A DNA stretch of 45,850 bases from positions 1-45,850 of the forward strand of contig JAFSMX010000027.1 in NCBI GenBank assembly GCA_017447725.1, read 5' to 3'. Within the stretch, counting starts at the first letter, position 1. Every line of letters begins with the position of its first letter. The position numbers and the translations under genes are program-made. Below the pieces are notes generated by a model. It did no database searches. It was not told the origin of the DNA and was given only the letters and a program-made list of their open reading frames with translations. Of the stretch, positions 40,281 through 45,850 are shown one piece after another. The DNA is from Bacilli bacterium (GTDB lineage: Bacteria; Bacillota_I; Bacilli_A; RFN20; CAG-826).

Positions 40281-41141
40281 ATGAATAATTACACTGCTGC
40301 AATCGCGAGTTTCATTCGTTACGATGTTGTTCTTTTCAATACTCTTGAGTATGCAACCAAAAAGGACAAATATGACGTTAACGCTTATAAAGCTCGTCAA
40401 GAGATCATTTCCAAAGAAATTGAACTCAACACACCACTGAAGAACTGCTTAGATAACTCTGGTGATGCTGGAAAAAATCTTTTAGAAAAGATTAAAGAAC
40501 TAATTCGTTTAGTTTATTCCCCAGAATCAACCATCTGTAAGCTTGGAGCAGATGAGACCGAACTTCGTGTCGATTCTAGCCAAGCCTTAACGATCTATGA
40601 ACAGGTTCTTCCAATTCACGAAGAACTTCGTAAAATTGTTGAAGCTCACGTGATGGCCGCTAGAAAGAACAACGCTTATGATGAACCAACATTTGATGAT
40701 GTCATCATGAAAGAAGAATATTTCTATCGTTCTCTCGTCAACATGTTAATGCTTGATACCTTTGACCACTTCTTCGCCGAATATAATAAAGCTCGTCAAG
40801 AAGCCAAAGGTGCTATTACTCCACAAAGTAATTTCATTCAAAATGACATTAACAAAATCGTGAATCTCTTCCAATTCTCCCGTCAAAACGCCGTCGCACG
40901 TAGTGCCGAATACTATTCCATGGTTGATCCATTATTCGCACTTATCGAAATGACTGGAGGACGTCGTGACCTTCCAGAAGGCAAAAACTTCGGTCAAGTC
41001 TTCGTCGAAGTCAAGACCAAGACAAGAGAAGTAACTCAAAAATTCGAGTTAGCTTGGAAACCAGTTTATGATTCGTTCATCAAACACTTCCAAGAAGAAG
41101 TCACCAAACTTCAACAACAAGAAAGTGGTAAACAAGCCTAA
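40281..41141 (+). CDS. Hypothetical helical cytoplasmic protein
   Basis: A 286-residue protein of no family I recognise. It has no signal peptide and no membrane helix and appears almost wholly alpha-helical, with heptad-like stretches near residues 45-75 and 240-286 (ending KHFQEEVTKLQQQESGKQA). The ATG at 40281 follows AGAAAGGA; an upstream in-frame TTG at 40260 overlaps that ribosome-binding site and is rejected. Well-behaved codon use and a dedicated promoter show a real, probably well-expressed gene. A membrane protein gene follows 33 bases downstream with no terminator between, so the two probably work together. Confidence 0.7.
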   Translation: MNNYTAAIASFIRYDVVLFNTLEYATKKDKYDVNAYKARQEIISKEIELNTPLKNCLDNSGDAGKNLLEKIKELIRLVYSPESTICKLGADETELRVDSSQALTIYEQVLPIHEELRKIVEAHVMAARKNNAYDEPTFDDVIMKEEYFYRSLVNMLMLDTFDHFFAEYNKARQEAKGAITPQSNFIQNDINKIVNLFQFSRQNAVARSAEYYSMVDPLFALIEMTGGRRDLPEGKNFGQVFVEVKTKTREVTQKFELAWKPVYDSFIKHFQEEVTKLQQQESGKQA

Positions 41142-41174
41142 TCAAACTTTGTTTGATAGAAAGTAGGTTATTCA

Positions 41175-41576
41175 ATGAAAGACAAATTTAGTAAGAAAGA
41201 ATTAGTTGGCTATATCATTAGTGGCATTATTGCCATGTTTGGTTTAGTCCTAGTTATCCTCGGCATTGTCGAACGTAACATGGATGTTGTTCCAAGCAAA
41301 AACTTCTTATATCAAGCTGACCAAAAAGTCCAAACTGTTTTAAACATTAAGCTTTCCTTCTGGGAATGGGGACTCATCTTCATGGCTCTTGGAGTCATTA
41401 TCGCTGTCATCATTCTTTGCGTTTGCGCTAAGAAAGCTGACCGTGAAGTCGACCGTAAACTTCGTCGTCAAGCTCGTGCCTCTAGCGCGATTGACATTAA
41501 TAGCGAAGTTAAAGCCGCTGTCCAAATCATTGAAGAACCTGCTCCAGCTGAAGAAGTTAAACCAGAAGAGAACTAA
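41175..41576 (+). CDS. Hypothetical two-helix membrane protein
   Basis: A 133-residue protein with two transmembrane helices (residues about 12-32 and 62-84), a short outside loop between them and a long charged cytoplasmic tail. The tail is basic at first (KKADREVDRKLRRQAR) and acidic at the end (EEPAPAEEVKPEEN). No family recognised. It shares an operon with the preceding helical protein, which could bind this tail; that is inference. GTAGG lies before the ATG. A bidirectional terminator follows. Confidence 0.65.
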   Translation: MKDKFSKKELVGYIISGIIAMFGLVLVILGIVERNMDVVPSKNFLYQADQKVQTVLNIKLSFWEWGLIFMALGVIIAVIILCVCAKKADREVDRKLRRQARASSAIDINSEVKAAVQIIEEPAPAEEVKPEEN

Positions 41577-41594
41577 TTCTCTTTAGGTAAATTA

Positions 41595-41625
41595 AAAACC
41601 TTCGATTTGATTCGAAGGTTTTTTA
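41595..41625. terminator. Bidirectional terminator
   Basis: 9-bp stem AACCTTCGA / TCGAAGGTT (41597-41620) flanked by A's and T's on opposite sides, serving the plus-strand operon and the minus-strand glmM operon. Confidence 0.88.
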
Positions 41626-41637
41626 ATTACTTTGTAA

Positions 41638-42303
41638 TTACTTACGTTCAACAACGTTTGTCGGAGTTTTGACAATGCTATTAGCTGGATAAACTCCTCT
41701 TAACATTGATAGAGGGTAAACAGAGGTGTTCTTTCCAATAATTGTTCCTGGATTAAGAACTGATCCACATCCGATATCAGCGTGTTCACCTAGGAATCCG
41801 CCAATCTTACGTAAACCAGTTTCGTAGTCTTTTTCTCCATGGATAACAACGTTACTTCCACCTGATTTTAAATTAGATAGAATTGAACCTGCGCCCATGT
41901 GCGCGTAATCACCAAGGATCGAATCTCCAACATAGTTATAATGTGGGACTTGAACATGATCTAAGAGAATGGAGTTTTTTAATTCGGAAGAGTTTCCGAT
42001 CACACACTTCTCTCCGATAATGACATTACCACGAAGGAACGCTCCTGGACGAAGCTCGGTATTTGCCCCAATAATGGCAGGAGCTTCGATAGTAGCAGTC
42101 TTAGCAATTTTCACGTTTTCTCCAACAAGAATTCCTGGTTCAATTTCTGTGTAACCTGGAATACCAGACTCAACGAGTTTTGCACAGATTTCTTTAATTT
42201 GAGGCAGGATTTGCCAAGGATATTGACTATTTTCGAAGACTTCTTTTAAGAATGGAATATGACACTCAAAGAGGTCTTTTGTTTCAACAAGTTTCTTATT
42301 CAC
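41638..42303 (-). CDS. GlmU-like left-handed beta-helix acetyltransferase, without pyrophosphorylase domain
   Basis: A 221-residue hexapeptide-repeat protein. Residues 1-50 are a helical cap and about 55-210 are left-handed beta-helix turns (GILVGENVKIAKTATIEAPAIIGANTEL and following). PHYNYVGDSILGDYAHMGAG near 122-141 matches the GlmU acetyltransferase region HxxYxGDxxxG, including the catalytic histidine. Full GlmU is about 450 residues with an N-terminal uridyltransferase, absent here. It starts with GTG and overlaps glmM by 8 bases, so it probably acetylates the GlcN-1-P made by GlmM, leaving UDP transfer to another protein. Short proteins of this type are often labelled UDP-GlcNAc pyrophosphorylase, which the sequence does not support. 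Confidence 0.78.
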   Translation of the reverse strand: MNKKLVETKDLFECHIPFLKEVFENSQYPWQILPQIKEICAKLVESGIPGYTEIEPGILVGENVKIAKTATIEAPAIIGANTELRPGAFLRGNVIIGEKCVIGNSSELKNSILLDHVQVPHYNYVGDSILGDYAHMGAGSILSNLKSGGSNVVIHGEKDYETGLRKIGGFLGEHADIGCGSVLNPGTIIGKNTSVYPLSMLRGVYPANSIVKTPTNVVERK

Positions 42304-43933
42304 TGACGTATCCTCTTTTCTTAATCACGTTATAGATTTGTTCAATATAACGGTTACATTCATCTAAGCTATCAAGTTCAAGCATGATTCGCACAACTGG
42401 TTCAGTACCTGATTGACGTAAGATGGCTCGACCATTGTCACCAATTTCTTTATTGACCTTTTCAAATGCCGCCTTAACTTCTTCATCTTCAACAACAGCA
42501 GCCTTATTGGTGACTCTCACATTCTTTAAGACTTGTGGAAGAACTTTGACTGGAGCAACAAGCTTAGATAATGATTGTTTACTATCAAGCATAGCTTCCA
42601 CAATATTAATCGCAGTAAGGACGCCATCACCAGTGGTGGCGTACTTTCTAATAATAATGTGTCCAGATTGTTCTCCACCTAAGTAGTAACCAGATTTCAT
42701 CATCTCTTCGTAGACGAAGCGGTCACCAACCTTGGTTTGGACATTCTTAATACCAATCGCTTTTAAAGCTTTAGTTAAACCAGAGTTAGACATAATTGTT
42801 GTAACAACTGTGTCTCCGTTAAGTTTTTCTTCTGCTTTAAGTTTCTTGGCGAGAAGATAAATAATCTTATCTCCATCAACTTCATTACCGTTTTCATCAA
42901 CAGCAATACATCGGTCAGCATCGCCATCAAAGGCAAAACCAACATCAAGATGGTTTTCTTTACAGAATTCTTTAAAGTGGTCGATGTGTGTACTACCAGC
43001 GTTCAGGTTCACATTTAATCCGTTTGGTTCATTGTTGACAATGTAAACATTGGCACCTAAAGCATCAAAAACGGATTTCGCAATCATCCATGATGCTCCA
43101 TTAGCGGTATCTAAACCAATCTTTAATCCTTTAAAGGAGTGAACTGCAATCGAGATTAAATAAGCAATATAACGGTTTCTTCCACTGGAGTAGTCGTTAA
43201 TTGTTCCAACATTTTCTCTTTGGGCAAGTGGAAGATCTTCCCCTTCGACTCCAAGTTTCTTTAAGTCATGATCGATATATGCTTCGCATAAGTAAGCAAC
43301 GGAATCTTCTAACTTTTCACCTTTCGCGTTAATGACTTTAATACCGTTATCATAGAATGGGTTATGCGAAGCAGTAATCATCACTCCACAATCAAATCCA
43401 TCTTTTCTAGTAATATAAGAAACGCTAGGTGTGGTGGTAACGTGTAATAAACACACATCCGCACCTGAAGCAGCTAAACCAGCTGCAACAGCGTACTCAA
43501 GCATATAAGAAGAACGTCTTGTATCTTTACCAATCACGATTCTTGGTCGATATCCTGGTTTAACTCCAGTATATTCTGGATTAGAGTAGAACCAACCTAA
43601 GAAACGACCAATCTTATAGGCGTGATCCGCGGTTAATACTTTATTCACTTCTCCACGGAATCCATCTGTTCCAAAATATTTTGTTTTAATATCCTCTCCA
43701 ATAGAGACTTTTAATTGTTGACCACGGTGAATAGTGACTGAATCATGAAGTAATTCATCAGTGGTCACTTTAAAAAGTTCACCTAGTTCAATAATTTTGT
43801 CTAGTGATGGAGTGGATTCTCCACTTTCCCATTTCGAAACTGATTGACGTGAAACATTCATCATCTTGGCGAGCTTCTCTTGGGAAATATCATTCATTGT
43901 TCGTAAATGAACGATTTTTTCTGCTAATGTCAT
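42296..43933 (-). CDS. glmM: XRE-type HTH domain fused to phosphoglucosamine mutase
   Basis: A 545-residue protein; ordinary GlmM is about 445. Residues 1-62 are a complete XRE/HTH_3 domain, with QEKLAKMMNVSRQSVSKWE at 19-37 as the helix-turn-helix. After a linker (about 63-83), GlmM begins at KYFGTDGFRGEVN (85-97). The catalytic serine is S189 in MITASHNP, the metal loop is FDGDADRCIAV, and the phosphate-binding loop is RQSGTEPVVRIML. All catalytic parts are present, so the enzyme should convert GlcN-6-P to GlcN-1-P. The ATG follows a GGGTGGAGG ribosome-binding site. The fusion frame is uninterrupted. It probably senses amino-sugar phosphates and binds DNA, perhaps its own promoter; that part is inference. 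Confidence 0.9.
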   Translation of the reverse strand: MTLAEKIVHLRTMNDISQEKLAKMMNVSRQSVSKWESGESTPSLDKIIELGELFKVTTDELLHDSVTIHRGQQLKVSIGEDIKTKYFGTDGFRGEVNKVLTADHAYKIGRFLGWFYSNPEYTGVKPGYRPRIVIGKDTRRSSYMLEYAVAAGLAASGADVCLLHVTTTPSVSYITRKDGFDCGVMITASHNPFYDNGIKVINAKGEKLEDSVAYLCEAYIDHDLKKLGVEGEDLPLAQRENVGTINDYSSGRNRYIAYLISIAVHSFKGLKIGLDTANGASWMIAKSVFDALGANVYIVNNEPNGLNVNLNAGSTHIDHFKEFCKENHLDVGFAFDGDADRCIAVDENGNEVDGDKIIYLLAKKLKAEEKLNGDTVVTTIMSNSGLTKALKAIGIKNVQTKVGDRFVYEEMMKSGYYLGGEQSGHIIIRKYATTGDGVLTAINIVEAMLDSKQSLSKLVAPVKVLPQVLKNVRVTNKAAVVEDEEVKAAFEKVNKEIGDNGRAILRQSGTEPVVRIMLELDSLDECNRYIEQIYNVIKKRGYVSE

Positions 43934-43948
43934 AAATTGACCTCCACC

Positions 43949-43966
43949 CGCAATTAATGGTTGCGG
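43949..43966 (-). promoter_or_regulatory. Hairpin next to the glmM ribosome-binding site
   Basis: CCGCAA/TTGCGG six-bp stem in the glmM leader (minus strand), with its 3' arm directly joined to the GGGTGGAGG ribosome-binding site. It may tune translation. Confidence 0.45.
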
Positions 43967-43975
43967 TGCTTTTAA

Positions 43976-44014
43976 ATCTTGCTATATCTTGCTACATACG
44001 TTCGTTCTTGTCAA
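43976..44014 (-). promoter_or_regulatory. glmM promoter with tandem direct repeat (candidate operator)
   Basis: Minus strand: consensus TTGACA at 44014-44009, but no good -10 at 16-18 bp (best CAAGAT, 43991-43986). Exactly there lies TAGCAAGAT twice in tandem with a 10-bp period (43994-43986 and 43984-43976). Two sites one helical turn apart suit binding of an HTH dimer or neighbouring monomers. Confidence 0.5.
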
Positions 44015-44035
44015 TTAATTTTATGTAAAGAGGTA

Positions 44036-44064
44036 TTTACAAACTCAAAATCCATGTCTATAAT
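44036..44064 (+). promoter_or_regulatory. nagB promoter
   Basis: TTTACA (44036-44041), 17-bp spacer, TATAAT (44059-44064). The -35 box is 42 bp from the tandem repeats at 43976-43994, so the same regulator could affect both directions. Confidence 0.8.
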
Positions 44065-44096
44065 AGTGCCCATAAAAACGAAACGAGGACAAAAGA

Positions 44097-44819
44097 ATGA
44101 TTGTTAAAGTTTTAAAGCAAGCCGACATCGATAAACAGATGGCGGAAGAATTTATCAAAGTCATTAATTCAAAGAAACATCCTGTGATTGGTTTAGCCAC
44201 AGGTACATCTCCATTAGGCGTGTACGTTAATTTAGTTAAAGCTAATAAAGAAGGACGTGTTTCTTTTAAAAATGTCACTACCTTTAATCTAGATGAATAC
44301 GTTGGATTAGAAGGTACACACAACCAATCTTACCGTTACTTTATGAACGATAACCTCTTTGATCATATTGATATTGATAAGAAAAACACTAACGTCTTAC
44401 TTGGTGTTGGAGACTATGTCTCCTTCATGAAGAAATACGATAAGATGATCGAAGATGCCGGAGGAATTGATATTCAAATCCTCGGCATTGGTAGTGATGG
44501 ACATATCGCCTTTAATGAACCAGGCACACCATTTGATTCCTTAACCCACGAAACAGCGTTAACCGAACAAACCATTAAAGATAACTCCCGTTTATTTAAC
44601 GATATCTCGGAAGTTCCAACTCGTGCCGTCACAATGGGATTAAAATCGATTATGAACGCACGTAAGATTATCTTAGTCGCGACTGGTAAAAACAAAGCTA
44701 AAGCGGTCTATGGTTTAATTAAAGGACCAATCACTGAAGAGATGCCATGCTCCATTCTTCAAAAACATCCAGATTGCACAATCTATGTTGATGAAGATGC
44801 ATACTCATTAGTGAAATAA
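44097..44819 (+). CDS. nagB: Glucosamine-6-phosphate deaminase
   Basis: A 240-residue short-form NagB, which turns GlcN-6-P into fructose-6-P and ammonia. Signatures: GLATGTSPLGVY near residues 32-43, FNLDEYVGL near 63-71 (catalytic Asp), and GIGSDGHIAFNEPGTPFDS near 122-140 (catalytic His). CGAGGAC lies 8 bases before the ATG. It is divergent from glmM: the two enzymes draw GlcN-6-P in opposite directions, to catabolism and to cell-wall precursors. nagA is not in the window. Confidence 0.96.
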   Translation: MIVKVLKQADIDKQMAEEFIKVINSKKHPVIGLATGTSPLGVYVNLVKANKEGRVSFKNVTTFNLDEYVGLEGTHNQSYRYFMNDNLFDHIDIDKKNTNVLLGVGDYVSFMKKYDKMIEDAGGIDIQILGIGSDGHIAFNEPGTPFDSLTHETALTEQTIKDNSRLFNDISEVPTRAVTMGLKSIMNARKIILVATGKNKAKAVYGLIKGPITEEMPCSILQKHPDCTIYVDEDAYSLVK

Positions 44820-44834
44820 TTTATCATCTTAATA

Positions 44835-44871
44835 AACAAAAAAGTGCGATTCTGTCGCACTTTTTTGTTTA
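44835..44871. terminator. Bidirectional terminator between nagB and mntP
   Basis: 16-bp perfect stem with arms ending AAAAAAGTGCGA and TCGCACTTTTTT around a TTCTG loop; works for both converging genes. Confidence 0.95.
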
Positions 44872-44879
44872 AACAATCA

Positions 44880-45515
44880 TTAAATCCCTAAGTAATGAGA
44901 TAAAACAATCCATACCGCGAGAACAATTAAAATCACACCCGCGATAATAGATGAAACATCATATTTCCCTTTGAGGAGTTTTTCAAAAAACTTCCCTAGG
45001 AAAACTCCGAGAAGGGAAATAACAAATGTGGTCACCATAATAATCACCACGTGTAACCAAATTGTTGATGTAGTGGAGATTCCCGCGTGGAAACTCACGC
45101 CAACTGCGAGTGCGTCAATCGCGGTCGCGATCGACATAATAAATACTTCTTTAAAGGAATATAACTTCAAGACTTTCTCTTCTTTTGGTTTCTTTAGATT
45201 GATGATTCCTTCGATAAGCATCTTCCCTCCAATAATAAGAAGTGCCGCAAAAGAAATCCAGGTGACCACAAGCGCCATAATCTTTCCCGCTTGTTCTCCA
45301 CCTGCTGCACCAACAATTTGAGAAATACCTTCTACTAACCAATATCCAAGTAAAGGCATTAACGCTTGCATTAGACCAAACATTAGTGCAATCGTTAATC
45401 CCTTTTTCTTATCGATATTGGTATAAACCAAAGAATCAACAATGGATACCGCAAAGGCATCCATACTGAGGGCAATTCCGAATAAGAAGACTTGGATAAG
45501 AATTTCAGTACTCAT
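44880..45515 (-). CDS. mntP: Manganese efflux pump, MntP family
   Basis: A 211-residue membrane protein with six helices in two repeats. The metal-site aspartates appear in the family pattern SMDAFAVS (residues about 17-24) and AIDALAVGVSFH (about 133-144). MntP exports Mn2+ when it is in excess. No yybP-ykoY manganese riboswitch is present: TATAAT at 45529-45524 is 8 bases before the ATG, so there is virtually no leader and no Shine-Dalgarno sequence. A stop-adjacent bidirectional terminator follows. Confidence 0.9.
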   Translation of the reverse strand: MSTEILIQVFLFGIALSMDAFAVSIVDSLVYTNIDKKKGLTIALMFGLMQALMPLLGYWLVEGISQIVGAAGGEQAGKIMALVVTWISFAALLIIGGKMLIEGIINLKKPKEEKVLKLYSFKEVFIMSIATAIDALAVGVSFHAGISTTSTIWLHVVIIMVTTFVISLLGVFLGKFFEKLLKGKYDVSSIIAGVILIVLAVWIVLSHYLGI

Positions 45516-45576
45516 TGAAAAATATTATAGAACTAATCGAAACTATTTATCTTGTTCTTTTTTCTTCCTTGATCCT

Positions 45577-45585
45577 TGTTATAAT
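45577..45585 (+). promoter_or_regulatory. Extended -10 promoter of the last gene
   Basis: TGTTATAAT: TATAAT at 45580-45585 with a TGn extension. Transcription from about 45592 gives a leader of about 170 bases. Confidence 0.55.
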
Positions 45586-45591
45586 AATAAC

Positions 45592-45752
45592 AACGAAGAC
45601 TAATATAAAGAAACATCTAGATGCAGCTAGATTTTATTGTTATTAGTTTCGCTAGATATTGATCTTTTAGATGATCTTGAAGATTAACTAAGCTTATTAA
45701 TCTTCTCCTTTATTTAAAAAGGATGTATCGAAATAATTTATTCAAAAAAAGA
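45592..45752 (+). promoter_or_regulatory. Long structured leader of the secreted-protein gene
   Basis: Outer stem CGAA-G-ACTAATA (45593-45604) with TATTAGTTTCG (45642-45652). Inside it is ATCTAG/CTAGAT (45615-45632). After it comes a 9-bp hairpin GAAGATTAA/TTAATCTTC near 45679-45706, then TCCTTT/AAAAGGA just before the ribosome-binding site. No known riboswitch class recognised. Confidence 0.4.
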
Positions 45753-45764
45753 AAGGAGAAGAAA

Positions 45765-45850
45765 ATGAACAAATTATTTACAAAAGTAGCCGCGCTAACC
45801 CTCGGTGTAGCGATGGCTGCTGGTGTAGGTGTTGCTCTAGGTAGTGCGAA
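45765..45850 (+). CDS. Secreted protein, N-terminal signal peptide only (cut by window edge)
   Basis: The first 28 codons of a gene that continues past the window. GAAAGGAGAAG lies just before the ATG. The product starts MNKLFTKVAALTLGVAMAAG, a basic n-region followed by a long hydrophobic core with small residues ending VALGSA, a Sec signal peptide probably cleaved near residue 28. No cysteine lipobox is visible. Such starts are common on large surface or Ig-like-domain proteins of gut Bacilli, but nothing of the mature part is available. Confidence 0.75.
   Translation, partial: MNKLFTKVAALTLGVAMAAGVGVALGSA

Noticed and set aside
42296-43933. HTH-GlmM fusion as an assembly artefact
   Set aside because: Frame and codon use are continuous through the linker and the ribosome-binding site precedes the HTH start; no stop or shift is visible. 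Reads would still be the decisive check.
45516-45591. A yybP-ykoY manganese riboswitch upstream of mntP
   Set aside because: The -10 box is 8 bases from the start codon, leaving no room for a leader, and the class's conserved motifs are absent.
1-45850. CRISPR array, prophage or insertion sequence
   Set aside because: No regularly spaced repeats, integrase, transposase or terminal inverted repeats were seen.

Overview
The window is a 45.9 kb stretch of a low-GC bacterial chromosome that uses the standard code: TGA is used repeatedly as a stop. Gene content and order (der-hup; dnaD/recU; gpsB-rnpB; pgsA-cinA-recA-rny-ymdB-miaB-ricA-miaA; RNA polymerase delta subunit; long-form HPF) point to a Firmicute of class Bacilli. 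The small, tightly packed genes and the reduced versions of several enzymes suggest an Erysipelotrichia/RF39-like or other host-associated lineage; this placement is inference. Nearly all genes are core housekeeping genes. No prophage, insertion sequence, CRISPR array or rRNA was seen.

Layout. 1-3.4 kb: end of cmk, der, HU, an unrecognised Cys-rich lipoprotein with a 43-codon companion ORF, and a head-and-neck-only CCA/poly(A) nucleotidyltransferase. 3.4-6.3 kb: dnaD, convergent with recU and a DEDDh exonuclease, then divergent gpsB and the RNase P RNA. 6.3-14.3 kb: a long run for phospholipid synthesis, recombination, RNA decay (RNase Y, YmdB, RicA) and tRNA modification (miaB, miaA, tcdA). 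14.3-16.1 kb: formate-THF ligase and DUF951. 16.2-22.6 kb: two fused ABC ATPase-permeases and a secreted M6-like metalloprotease lipoprotein. 22.7-31.1 kb: cold-shock protein, ychF, ispF, argS, rpoE, two different pAp-phosphatase-type enzymes, a surface 5'-nucleotidase, a histone-H1-like DUF2188 protein, and a divergent Nfu/RQC-like pair. 31.1-32.4 kb: six tRNA genes in two transcription units, the second running toward a four-TM protein gene. 32.4-37.3 kb (minus strand): a HAD phosphatase-ispD-S1-pgi operon, tRNA-Leu(GAG) and mgtE. 37.4-41.6 kb: pduL, a SAM-I-like riboswitch with metK, hpf, and an unknown two-gene operon. 41.6-45.5 kb: an amino-sugar locus (GlmU-like acetyltransferase, HTH-GlmM fusion, divergent nagB) and mntP. 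The right edge holds the start of a secreted protein behind a long structured leader.

Most notable points. (1) GlmM, the essential enzyme making GlcN-1-P, carries an N-terminal XRE-type helix-turn-helix. It lies divergent from nagB, and its promoter region contains a perfect 9-bp direct repeat at 10-bp spacing, which suggests an enzyme that is also a transcription factor. (2) A 12-19 bp motif (core AATTGCTGGTGA) recurs at least five times in different reading frames and in noncoding DNA. (3) Six genes have a -10 box placed so that transcription should start at the start codon (leaderless mRNAs). (4) The start codon of the first ABC gene is buried in a 10-bp inverted repeat. (5) The rny leader contains two mutually exclusive stems.
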